In this document: positions 40,883-50,636 of the stretch, in pieces | Position numbering within the stretch: position 1 is the stretch's first letter | How the letters are laid out: every line of letters starts with the position of its first letter | Source of the DNA: Knoellia sp031844405 | GTDB taxonomy: Bacteria > Actinomycetota > Actinomycetes > Actinomycetales > Dermatophilaceae | Direction of reading: 5' to 3' | DNA length: 64,000 bases | Assembly: GCA_031844405.1 (NCBI GenBank) | Contig: JAUZVC010000003.1 | Location: 1-64,000, forward strand | Notes under the pieces: model-generated | Told to the model about the DNA's origin: nothing | The model's database searches: none | What the model saw: the letters and a program-made list of their open reading frames with translations, nothing else | Position numbers and translations under genes: made by a program

Positions 40883-41566
40883 GTGAGCAACGACGTCACC
40901 CGCATCGACTACACCGGCACCGGACTCTCCGAGGAGGAGATCGCCCCGACGCCCTGGCAGCAGGCCCGCATCTGGGTCGACGAGGCGGTCGAGCGCTCGC
41001 GGGCGCAGGCCGACGTCCCCGAGCCGCACGCCCTCTCGGTCGCCACCGTGGACGCGGACGGCCTGCCCAACGTGCGCACCGTGCTCATGCGCTACTTCGA
41101 CGAGCGCGGACCCGGCTTCCTCACGAACACCTCGTCGACCAAAGGCGTCGAGCTCGCCGCGACCTCGGCCATCGCCGCCTCGCTCACGTGGCCGTCGATG
41201 TTCCGGGCGATCCGCTTCCGCGGGTATGCCGTCCTCCTCGGCCGCGACGAGGTCGCCGACTACTTCGCGAGCCGCCCCTGGGCCTCGCGCATCTCCGCGT
41301 GGGCCTCCCGCCAGTCGCAGCCCGTCGCCTCGCGCGCCGAGCTCGAGGAGGCCTACGAGGCGTATGCCGTCCGCTGGCCGGACCGCGGCAACGCGGACGA
41401 CGTGCCCCTCCCGGACTTCTGGGGCGGCTACCGCATCCTCTGCGACGAGGTGGAGTTCTGGGGCGGACGCACGAACCGGCTCCACGACCGCCTCGTCTTC
41501 ACCCGCACCGGCGACGGTGACCTCGACACGGCCGACGCGTGGAGCCTGAGCCGTCGCCAGCCCTGA
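40883..41566 (+). CDS. pdxH: pyridoxamine/pyridoxine 5'-phosphate oxidase
   Basis: 227 residues, an FMN-dependent oxidase making pyridoxal 5'-phosphate from PNP or PMP. Motifs: HALSVATVDADGLPNVRTVLMRYFDERG (about 45-72), NTSSTKGVEL, WPSMFRAIRFRGYAV, YFASRPWASRISAWASRQSQPV (about 130-151), FWGGYRI and FWGGRTNRLHDRLVF. The family C-terminal R-x-H binding motif reads NRLHDR. The product is the cofactor of the aminotransferase downstream (rocD), the SufS-like enzyme and MetY in this window. The leaderless start GTG 40883 matches the family N-terminus. Confidence 0.95.
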   Translation: MSNDVTRIDYTGTGLSEEEIAPTPWQQARIWVDEAVERSRAQADVPEPHALSVATVDADGLPNVRTVLMRYFDERGPGFLTNTSSTKGVELAATSAIAASLTWPSMFRAIRFRGYAVLLGRDEVADYFASRPWASRISAWASRQSQPVASRAELEEAYEAYAVRWPDRGNADDVPLPDFWGGYRILCDEVEFWGGRTNRLHDRLVFTRTGDGDLDTADAWSLSRRQP

Positions 41567-41700
41567 GCTGCCTTCAGCCCTGAGCCTCCGCCAGCCCTGA
41601 CGCTCACGCACCACCCAGCCGCCGCCCCTGAGGCGTCGTCGGCACCCTCGGCGCGCGGATACGCTGGCCCCGACCCACACACGAAGGAGTGCGCACCACC

Positions 41701-42933
<1,233 letters not shown>

Positions 42934-42968
42934 CCCTCGCCGACGTCCGCACAGGACGTCCGTGTCCC

Positions 42969-43007
42969 GACGGGCCCGGCTCGCCTTCCAGGCGGGCCGG
43001 GCCCGTC
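42969..43007 (+). terminator. terminator after rocD
   Basis: GACGGGCCCGGC ... GCCGGGCCCGTC, a 12-bp perfect stem with an inner CGCC/GGCG pairing. It lies 36 bases after the rocD stop and faces the convergent B12-binding gene, so it may serve both. Confidence 0.8.
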
Positions 43008-43034
43008 CGGGCTACGGGACGATGTGCTGCTCGG

Positions 43035-43700
43035 TCAGGCCGAGACGGTCACACCGGTGGCGTCGCCACTGTGCCATCGGACGACCTCGGCGAGCGAGCG
43101 TCTCATGTCGGCCGGCAGAAGGGTGGCGCCGACGTGCTGGGCCACCTCCGCGTCCGCTCCGGCCCCGCCGATGGAGAGCGGGTAGTGCCTCGCCAGCACC
43201 CTCAGCGCACCGCCGTGCGCCTCGAACACGCGTCGCCGGGTCGCGGCGACGATGACGCCTGACGCCCCGACGACCCGGCACACGTCGGCCAGCCCGGGCA
43301 GCGGGGTGTCGGAGCCGAGGAAGCGCGATGGCACCCCGGACCGCACGAGCAGGACGTGGAAGCACAGGAGGCCGAGGTCGTGGCGCTCCCCGGGCGGGCA
43401 CGCGAGCACGATCGGGTCCGTGGCGGTCGACGCCGCGTCGATGTCGGCGAGAGCCGCCCCGGTGAGCCAGGAGCGCACCACCTGGCTGGCGAAGTGCTCG
43501 GATGCGACCGAGCAGTCGCCGCGCTCCCAGGCGCGGCCGACGGCGTTGAGGAACGGCAGGACGACGTCGATGACGGCGACGTTCACGCCGAGGTCTCGTG
43601 CCGCGTCGCGGAGGCCCGCGCGCAGGGTGTGCTCGTCCATGGCGTTGGCCGCGGCGAGCATCGCGTCGACAGGCGTCGCCGCGTCGGAAGGTGTGGTCAC
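43035..43700 (-). CDS. CarH-like adenosylcobalamin photoreceptor domain without HTH
   Basis: 221 residues. The four-helix-bundle part contains W58 followed by exactly nine residues and E68-H69, the Wx9EH signature of AdoCbl photoreceptors such as CarH. The Rossmann B12-binding part has ERHDLG (E105, H107, G110), matching the ExHxxG cobalt-ligand motif, and FLGSDTPLPGLADV. CarH/LitR proteins normally carry an N-terminal MerR helix-turn-helix; here only about 20 residues precede the bundle, so there is no DNA-binding domain. It may act through a partner protein. E59 follows the Trp where Thermus CarH has the light-state ligand His. It diverges from the TspO gene. Confidence 0.8.
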   Translation of the reverse strand: MTTPSDAATPVDAMLAAANAMDEHTLRAGLRDAARDLGVNVAVIDVVLPFLNAVGRAWERGDCSVASEHFASQVVRSWLTGAALADIDAASTATDPIVLACPPGERHDLGLLCFHVLLVRSGVPSRFLGSDTPLPGLADVCRVVGASGVIVAATRRRVFEAHGGALRVLARHYPLSIGGAGADAEVAQHVGATLLPADMRRSLAEVVRWHSGDATGVTVSA

Positions 43701-43800
43701 CCCCGAAGTGTAGGTGCTGCGACGTTCCGACCTGCAGTTATGTCATGACGCGGGTACGTCGTCCACGCGTTGTCGGACGACCGGTGGCAGGCTGACCCCC

Positions 43801-44622
43801 ATGGACATGTCGTCGGACCGCACCCGTCAGGTCGTCGTCACGCTGGCCGAGGTGTTCTGCGTCCTCGGCACCCTCGTCGGCGTCGGGGTCATCGGCACGC
43901 GGGTCGAGGAGTCCTCGGGTGGCTCCCTCGCGGCCGACGCCACGCTGCTCGCCCCGGCCGGACCGGCCTTCTCGATCTGGTCGGTCATCTATGCGGGGCT
44001 CGCCGCCTACACGGTGTGGCAGTGGCTGCCCGGCCCCGGGCGCAGCGAGCTCGCCCGGCGCACCGGGTGGATGGTCGCCGGGTCGATGGTCCTCAACGCG
44101 CTGTGGCTCCTCGTTACCCAGCAGGGCTGGATCTGGCTCAGCGTCCTCGTCATCCTCACCCTGCTGCTCCTGCTCGCCCGGCTCGCGCTCGAGCTCGCCG
44201 CCATCGGTGACCACGCCGCCGACCGCGTGGGGACGTGGCTCGTCCGCGGCACCGTCGGCCTTTACCTCGGCTGGGTCGCCGTCGCGACGTTCGCCAACAT
44301 CGCGGCAGCGCTCGGCAGCACCGGCACCAACGTCACGACGGGGGTTGCCGTCGTGGGCGCCCTCGTGGCGCTCGTTCTCGTCGCGTCGGTCGCCGTCGCG
44401 CTCATGCGCGCCGAACCGACCCGTTGGGGTGTCGCAGCCGCCGCGGTCTGGGGGCTCGCGTGGCTGGCCGCCGGGCGTTTCTCGGACGAGCCACGATCGG
44501 CACTCGTCGGCACCGGCGCGCTGGTCGCGGCTGCCGCCATCGCCGTCGCGGCGGTGGCCTTCTCGATGTCCCGCCGGACCGAGCCCTCGGTCGACGTGCG
44601 GTCACCCACCCGTTCAGCCTGA
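43801..44622 (+). CDS. TspO/MBR family tryptophan-rich sensory protein
   Basis: 273 residues. The diagnostic segment is PAFSIWSVIYAGLAAYTVWQWLPG (about 59-82); several further hydrophobic helices with GWIWLSV and LYLGWVAVATFANIAAAL follow. It has more helices than the canonical five-helix TspO and a longer C-terminus. TspO proteins bind tetrapyrroles and respond to light or oxygen. The gene starts 100 bases from the divergent B12 photoreceptor-like gene, so a shared light/tetrapyrrole theme is plausible. Its end overlaps the convergent hydrolase gene by nine bases. Confidence 0.82.
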   Translation: MDMSSDRTRQVVVTLAEVFCVLGTLVGVGVIGTRVEESSGGSLAADATLLAPAGPAFSIWSVIYAGLAAYTVWQWLPGPGRSELARRTGWMVAGSMVLNALWLLVTQQGWIWLSVLVILTLLLLLARLALELAAIGDHAADRVGTWLVRGTVGLYLGWVAVATFANIAAALGSTGTNVTTGVAVVGALVALVLVASVAVALMRAEPTRWGVAAAAVWGLAWLAAGRFSDEPRSALVGTGALVAAAAIAVAAVAFSMSRRTEPSVDVRSPTRSA

Positions 44623-45519
44623 GGCTGTGGAGTCCGCGCGCGAGGCGTTGAGCGCGATCGCATCGGCCATCTCCGCGCGCCGGCCGCGGGGGAGGTCGTG
44701 CCCCATCTCGGGGAAGACGAGGAGTCGCGAGCCGGGGATCGCCCTCGTCGTCGCGACCCCGCCGCTCGGCAGGACCAGACGGTCGCGCAGGCCGTGGATG
44801 ACGAGCGTCGGCACGGTGATCGTCCGCAGAGCGGCCGTGCGATCGGGGGAGGCGTTGATGGCGTTGAGCTGGCGGTCGCGGCTCACCGAGGTCACCGTCC
44901 CTCGCTCTGCGTGAGCCTGGGCGATGAGCCGCATCTCGTCGGCGTCGAAGTCCTTGCCCGCGATGACCCGGAACGCCTCGACGCTCGCCGCGATGGCCTC
45001 GTCCCGCGTCGTCGGTGGGTTCGCGCGGATTTGGCGCACCAGCGCCGGCAGGAGCTTCGCGGACGTACGACCGTAGCGACGGTGACCGGTGTTCGACATG
45101 ATCGAGCACAGCGACCGCACCAGCTCGGGCCGGTCGATGGTCAGCTGCTGGGCGATCATGCCGCCCATCGAGGCCCCGACGACGTGCGCGGACGCGATGC
45201 CGAGGTGGGCGAGGAGTCCGGCGGCATCCCCGGCGAGGTCGGCGAGCGTGTAGTCGGCCCGCGCGAGCCGGCGAGCGGCGAGCCCACGCGCGATGTCCTT
45301 GCGCGTCGGGGCGGGCGTCTCGGTGAACGACGACAAGCCTTGGTCGCGGTTGTCGTAGCGCACGACGCGGAAACCCCGGTCGACGAGGAGGTCGACGAGG
45401 TCCTGTGGCCACGCGACGAGCTGTGCGCCCATCCCCATGATGAGGAGCATCGGGTCGCCGTCGTCGGGTCCGTCGATGACGTACTCGATGCGCACGTCGC
45501 CGATCTGTGCCGAGGTCAT
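44614..45519 (-). CDS. alpha/beta hydrolase
   Basis: 301 residues with the alpha/beta-hydrolase fold: oxyanion region LLIMGMGAQLVAWP, nucleophile S118 in VVGASMGGM, acid in HGLRDRLV and histidine in PEMGHDLP. RYDNRDQGLSS is typical of a branch including non-heme peroxidase-like esterases and polyketide-tailoring hydrolases. Substrate unknown. The start ATG 45519 has TTGGAT six bases upstream on this strand, hence possibly leaderless. It is convergent with the TspO gene and divergent from two small membrane proteins. Confidence 0.88.
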   Translation of the reverse strand: MTSAQIGDVRIEYVIDGPDDGDPMLLIMGMGAQLVAWPQDLVDLLVDRGFRVVRYDNRDQGLSSFTETPAPTRKDIARGLAARRLARADYTLADLAGDAAGLLAHLGIASAHVVGASMGGMIAQQLTIDRPELVRSLCSIMSNTGHRRYGRTSAKLLPALVRQIRANPPTTRDEAIAASVEAFRVIAGKDFDADEMRLIAQAHAERGTVTSVSRDRQLNAINASPDRTAALRTITVPTLVIHGLRDRLVLPSGGVATTRAIPGSRLLVFPEMGHDLPRGRRAEMADAIALNASRADSTASG

Positions 45520-45586
45520 GCCCTCATCCAACCAAAGCGCCGTCCCTCCGCACCTCCCGCGGGGCGGTCGCACCGGCACCCCCAAC

Positions 45587-45592
45587 TAGGCT
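45587..45592 (+). promoter_or_regulatory. -10 element, leaderless membrane-protein operon
   Basis: TAGGCT, seven bases, GTG 45600. Confidence 0.6.
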
Positions 45593-45599
45593 GTCCGCC

Positions 45600-45956
45600 G
45601 TGCTCCTCCAGCTCACCCAAGTGCTCGTCGCGGTCGCGGCGCTGCTCACCCTCGTGGCCCTGGGCTACACCCTCCTCGACCGGCTCATCGACAACTGGCT
45701 CCTCGGCCTCGTCGCCCTCGTCGAGCTCGGGGTCGTCGTCCAGCTCGTGCGCGGACTCCTCGGCATCCCCGACCTGAGCGAGCACAGGGCGACGTTCACG
45801 GCATACCTCGTGACGTTGCCGTTCGTCCTGGCGATCACGACGCTGGGCGCCATCAAGGACAAGACACGGTGGGCCATGGCCTCGATCGCCGTGGGAGCCT
45901 TCGCGGTCGTCGTCATGACGCTCCGCCTGCAGCAGATCTGGGACCTCTATGCCTGA
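45600..45956 (+). CDS. small integral membrane protein A
   Basis: 118 residues with about four membrane helices: about 1-20, 27-48, 62-80 and 88-108. Charged residues sit only in short loops, as in MLLIS-type small permease-like proteins. I recognise it as one of a pair of hypothetical membrane proteins that commonly occur together in actinobacteria. Function unknown. The coding end overlaps the start of the next gene by eight bases. Confidence 0.72.
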   Translation: MLLQLTQVLVAVAALLTLVALGYTLLDRLIDNWLLGLVALVELGVVVQLVRGLLGIPDLSEHRATFTAYLVTLPFVLAITTLGAIKDKTRWAMASIAVGAFAVVVMTLRLQQIWDLYA

Positions 45957-46395
45957 CGCCACCGACCGCGCGAACGCCACGGACACCGCCGACACCGCCG
46001 CCACCGACTCCGGCCGCGGTCCCGGTCGCATCCTCGTCGTCGTCTACGGCGTGCTCGCCCTCGCGGCGACGGGCCGCTCCGTCCTCCAGATCGTCGAGTA
46101 CTTCGACCGGGCGCCGCTGGCCTACGTGCTCTCCGCACTCGCCGCCGTCATCTACGTCGTCGCGACCGTCGGCATGGCGCGTGGCAACCGTGCGAGCAAC
46201 CGCGTCGCGCTCGTCGCCTGCACCATCGAGCTCGTCGGGGTGCTCGTCGTGGGCGCCCTCTCGTATGCCGTCCCGAGCGCCTTCCCGGACAAGACCGTGT
46301 GGTCCCACTTCGGGTCGGGCTACGGGTTCGTGCCGCTCGTCCTGCCTGTGCTCGGCATCTGGTGGCTCACGCGGGTGCGCAGCCGGAGCGCCTGA
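45949..46395 (+). CDS. small integral membrane protein B
   Basis: 148 residues. A Thr/Asp/Ala-rich cytoplasmic N-terminus (about 1-25) leads to four membrane helices (about 27-46, 56-76, 84-104, 120-140). The loop FPDKTVWSHFGSGYGFVP between the last two is the most distinctive part. The gene overlaps gene A, so the two are translationally coupled and the proteins probably form one complex. Function unknown. Confidence 0.72.
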   Translation: MPDATDRANATDTADTAATDSGRGPGRILVVVYGVLALAATGRSVLQIVEYFDRAPLAYVLSALAAVIYVVATVGMARGNRASNRVALVACTIELVGVLVVGALSYAVPSAFPDKTVWSHFGSGYGFVPLVLPVLGIWWLTRVRSRSA

Positions 46396-46413
46396 CGCCG
46401 CAGCGCCGGAGGG

Positions 46414-47460
46414 CTACTTGTCGCTCGACGTCGCCCACAGGTTGATGCCGGCGTCGACGGCGTGCTTGTCGATCTTCGCGAGCTCGTCGGCGGTGAAGTC
46501 GAGGTTCTTGACGGCGAGCAGGTTGTCGTCGAGCTGCTCGACGCTCGAGGCGCCGACGAGCACCGACGTCACCCGGTCGTCGCGCAGCAGCCAGGCCAGC
46601 GCCATCTGGGCCAGGGTCTGACCGCGCTTCTTGGCCATCGTGTTGAGCGCCCGGACGTGCTTGAGCGACTCCTCCGTGAGCAGGTCGGGCGACAGGCTCT
46701 TGCCCTGCGAGGCGCGTGATCCCTGTGGGACGCCCTTGAGGTATTTGCTCGTGAGCATCCCCTGCGCGAGCGGAGAGAACGCGATGCACCCGACGCCGGT
46801 CTCGCCGAGCACGTCGAGCAGGTCCTCCTCGACCCAGCGGTTGAGCATCGAGTACGACGGCTGGTGGATGAGCAGGGGAGTGCCGAGCTCGCGCAGGATC
46901 TCGACGGCCTCGCGGGTGCGAGGGCCGGAGTACGACGAGATGCCGACGTAGAGCGCCTTGCCCTGTCGCACCAGGGAGTCGAGCGCACCCATCGTCTCCT
47001 CGAGCGGCGTCGTCTCGTCGAAGCGGTGCGAGTAGAAGATGTCGACGTAGTCGAGCCCCATGCGCTTCAGGGACTGGTCGGCGCTCGCGAGGATGTACTT
47101 GCGGCTGCCGCCGCCCTGGCCGTAGGGACCGGGCCACATGTCGTAGCCGGCCTTGCTGCTGATGACGAGCTCGTCGCGGTAGGGCGTGAAGTCGCGGGCG
47201 AAGAGCGTGCCGAAGTTGCGCTCCGCCGAGCCGTAGGGAGGCCCGTAGTTGTTCGCGAGGTCGAAGTGCGTCACGCCGCGGTCGAACGCGCGTCGCAGGA
47301 TCGCCTGCTGCCGCTCGAGCGGCACGTCGTCACCGAAGTTGTGCCACAGGCCCAGCGAGATGGCGGGCAGGTCGAGACCCGACCGCCCCACCCGGCGGAA
47401 CGGCATACCCGCTTCATAGCGATCGGCAGCGGCCTTGTACTCGTCGACGTGGAAGGTCAT
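46414..47460 (-). CDS. aldo/keto reductase (YghZ/Gpr type)
   Basis: 348 residues of the NADPH-dependent AKR superfamily, branch of L-glyceraldehyde-3-phosphate reductase (AKR14A). FRRVGRSGLDLPAISLGLWHNFGD, FDLANNYGPPYGSAERNFG with the catalytic Tyr, ISSKAGYDMWPGPYGQGGSRKYI with the catalytic Lys, and IFYSHRFDETTPLEETMGALDSLVRQGKALYVGISSY are all typical. It reduces toxic aldehydes such as methylglyoxal in E. coli. Its start is 97 bases from the next riboswitch on the opposite strand. A CGGCATAC copy lies in its N-terminal codons. Confidence 0.9.
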   Translation of the reverse strand: MTFHVDEYKAAADRYEAGMPFRRVGRSGLDLPAISLGLWHNFGDDVPLERQQAILRRAFDRGVTHFDLANNYGPPYGSAERNFGTLFARDFTPYRDELVISSKAGYDMWPGPYGQGGGSRKYILASADQSLKRMGLDYVDIFYSHRFDETTPLEETMGALDSLVRQGKALYVGISSYSGPRTREAVEILRELGTPLLIHQPSYSMLNRWVEEDLLDVLGETGVGCIAFSPLAQGMLTSKYLKGVPQGSRASQGKSLSPDLLTEESLKHVRALNTMAKKRGQTLAQMALAWLLRDDRVTSVLVGASSVEQLDDNLLAVKNLDFTADELAKIDKHAVDAGINLWATSSDK

Positions 47461-47557
47461 GCGCCCATTCTGCCTGCGTCCACCGTCACGATGCGCTCGT
47501 CCACGTCCCGAGACGGCGATGTCGTATGCCGGTCACGCGCGGCTACCGTGGGAGCCA

Positions 47558-47670
47558 GGTCATGAGTGCCAGCGCGAAGCCCCGGCTTGCTGGCCGGCAA
47601 CCCTCCAACCGCGGTGGGGTGCCCCGGGTGAGGACCGGGCGCGACGCCGACCGGCGTCGGGCAAGCACGG
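47558..47670 (+). ncRNA. SAM-IV riboswitch (copy 2), upstream of metY
   Basis: Same order of strings as copy 1: GGTCATGAGTGCCAGCG, AAGCCCCGGCTTGCTGG, CCGGCAACCCTCC, GCGGTGGGGTGCC, CCGGGTGAGGACC, then an extra helix GACGCCGA/TCGGGC. TACCGT at 47543-47548 is the likely -10. The AAGGAG of metY follows within about 20 bases, so SAM binding could close the ribosome site. No T-run terminator is visible. Confidence 0.92.
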
Positions 47671-47690
47671 CACACACAAGGAGCAAGGCC

Positions 47691-49028
<1,338 letters not shown>

Positions 49029-49043
49029 CCGGCGCGACCCGCA

Positions 49044-49105
49044 GTCGAGAGGAGACAACACGCCGTATGCCGTGGTGGTCGTGCGGCGGGTCCTCTCCTC
49101 TCGAC
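49044..49105 (+). terminator. terminator after metY with motif in the loop
   Basis: GTCGAGAGGAGA (49044-49055) and TCTCCTCTCGAC (49094-49105) are perfect complements. The 38-base loop contains GTATGCCGT at 49065. It lies 16 bases after the metY stop. Confidence 0.7.
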
Positions 49106-49156
49106 CGGCGCGTCGGGCCCTGTGGACAACTCCACGGTCGATCTGGCGGGTCGCCC

Positions 49157-49162
49157 TAGCGT
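49157..49162 (+). promoter_or_regulatory. -10 element of EspC-like operon, leaderless
   Basis: TAGCGT, seven bases, ATG 49170. Confidence 0.6.
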
Positions 49163-49169
49163 CGTCGGC

Positions 49170-49457
49170 ATGACGACGATGCGCATCGAGGCGGAGTGGG
49201 TCGCCCAGCTCGGGGTCTCGCTCGCCGACATCGGCGCGCAGCTGGCGGAGGCAGGCGACGGGGACGAGGACGCGGCCGCGTTCGGTCCCGGCGACGCGGC
49301 GGCAGCCTTCGACCACCTCATGCAGGGGTGGCGTCGGCAGCGGCTCGCCGTCGTGCAGCAGCTCGCGGACCTCTCGGAGAAGGCCGCGGTCGCCGGCGCC
49401 GCCTTCGTCGAGACCGAGGACGCGGTGGGCCGTTCCCTGAGGGGAGGGCCCCGGTGA
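49170..49457 (+). CDS. small helical protein, EspC/WXG-like
   Basis: 95 residues, all helical. Size, Ala/Gln/Asp composition and position before a larger helical protein suggest an EspC (DUF2580)/WXG100-like partner of a type VII secretion substrate: a helix at about 1-20, an acidic turn, HLMQGWRRQRLAVVQQLADLSEKAAVAGAAFVETEDAVGRSL at the end with a GW in the hairpin region. The family call is by character, not by a diagnostic motif. The stop overlaps the next start (GTGA), so the two are made together. No ESX secretion gene is in the window. Confidence 0.6.
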   Translation: MTTMRIEAEWVAQLGVSLADIGAQLAEAGDGDEDAAAFGPGDAAAAFDHLMQGWRRQRLAVVQQLADLSEKAAVAGAAFVETEDAVGRSLRGGPR

Positions 49458-50632
49458 GCCGGACCCTGCTGCCGCTGCCGGGCCACCCGGAGCGACTGCG
49501 GATGCTCGCGGACGCCCTCGCCGGGGGAGCCGCGCGGCTGTCGGCCGTCAACACCGTGCTGCTCGGCCTGCGCGCCGGCGTGCGCTGGGACAGCCCGTCG
49601 GGGCACGCCTTCGAGGCCGCCGTCCAAGGGCCGCCACCCGTCATCGCTGCCGTCATCGAGAGGTATGCCGGTGCCTCCCGGGCGCTGCGCACCCTCGCCG
49701 ACGCGCTCGAGGCAGCCCAGGACGAGGTGACCCGGGCGACGAGCGCGCACGACGAGGCGTGGCACCGGCACGACGTGTTCATGAACCGGCGTGGGTTCGC
49801 CGTCGACCCGGTCGAGCAACAGGACCTCGAGCGCGCCATGAACGCCGAGATCGCCGTCATCGATGACGCCGAGCGGCGCCATGCGCGAGCCGTCGAGCAC
49901 CACCGCGAGGCGGACCGTTCGTGCACACGAGCGCTGCGGGCCCTGGCGCGGGACGGGATCGAGGACACCACGGCATACACGGCGGTCGTCGGGGCGGGGA
50001 CGATGTCGAAGCCGGTGGCGATGGTCGGCGGGATGCTGCCGGGAAGGCTCAAGCTCGTCGGCGTGGCCGGCGCCGCCACGGGCACGCTGAGCGAGGTCGG
50101 CCTCCTCGTCCTCTGGGACGAGGGCTCGTGGAAGCAGGTGGGCAAGAACGCGCTCGTCGCCGTGGGGACGGCGGCGGGCTCGGTCATGGTCGCGGGCTCC
50201 GCCCTCGGCGTCAGGGTCGCCGTCGAGCGTGGACAGCGGGTCTTCACCAAGGTGGCCAACCCGTCGACCGGGTCCAGGCTCGGCGCGGGCGCGCGCAGGA
50301 CCTTCGACGACTGGGTGAACGGCTGGCGGAGGCGGCTGGGTCTGCACGTGCCACCGGCGCCGCCCAGGATCGTCCCGAGACCGGTGCCGCCCTCGGCGAC
50401 GCTCGGCCAGCGCATCGGCCACCAGGCCCAGCGGGCGGTCGACGACGCCTTCCTCGACGGGTGGCGGGTCGCCAGTGCCTCCGGCCCGCAGGCGCAGCGG
50501 ATGTTCGTGGCGGGCATGACGCTCAGGCAGGGGCCCAAGGTCGTGCAGAGGGCGGCAGCCACCCACGAGCGGCTCACGACGCCCGCGCCCGGCAACTCGG
50601 AGGAGAAGGGAGCACGCCCGACCTATCCTTGA
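49454..50632 (+). CDS. WXG/LXG-like multi-domain protein, possible secreted effector
   Basis: 392 residues. The N-terminal 170 residues are long helices with a W-D-S-P-S-G-like turn (VRWDSPSGHAFEAAV, about 47-61), as in the WxG hairpin of T7SS substrates. A hydrophobic, Gly/Ala-rich middle (about 178-260) could insert in a membrane. A basic Pro-rich stretch (about 290-320) precedes a final helix-rich tail. It resembles polymorphic-toxin carriers in layout, but no toxin domain is recognised. It is coupled to the small EspC-like gene. The hrpA promoter overlaps its last codons. Confidence 0.6.
   Translation: MSRTLLPLPGHPERLRMLADALAGGAARLSAVNTVLLGLRAGVRWDSPSGHAFEAAVQGPPPVIAAVIERYAGASRALRTLADALEAAQDEVTRATSAHDEAWHRHDVFMNRRGFAVDPVEQQDLERAMNAEIAVIDDAERRHARAVEHHREADRSCTRALRALARDGIEDTTAYTAVVGAGTMSKPVAMVGGMLPGRLKLVGVAGAATGTLSEVGLLVLWDEGSWKQVGKNALVAVGTAAGSVMVAGSALGVRVAVERGQRVFTKVANPSTGSRLGAGARRTFDDWVNGWRRRLGLHVPPAPPRIVPRPVPPSATLGQRIGHQAQRAVDDAFLDGWRVASASGPQAQRMFVAGMTLRQGPKVVQRAAATHERLTTPAPGNSEEKGARPTYP
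50624..50629 (+). promoter_or_regulatory. -10 element of hrpA, leaderless
   Basis: TATCCT, seven bases, GTG 50637. The stop codon TGA of the previous gene lies in the spacer. Confidence 0.55.
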
Positions 50633-50636
50633 CCGC

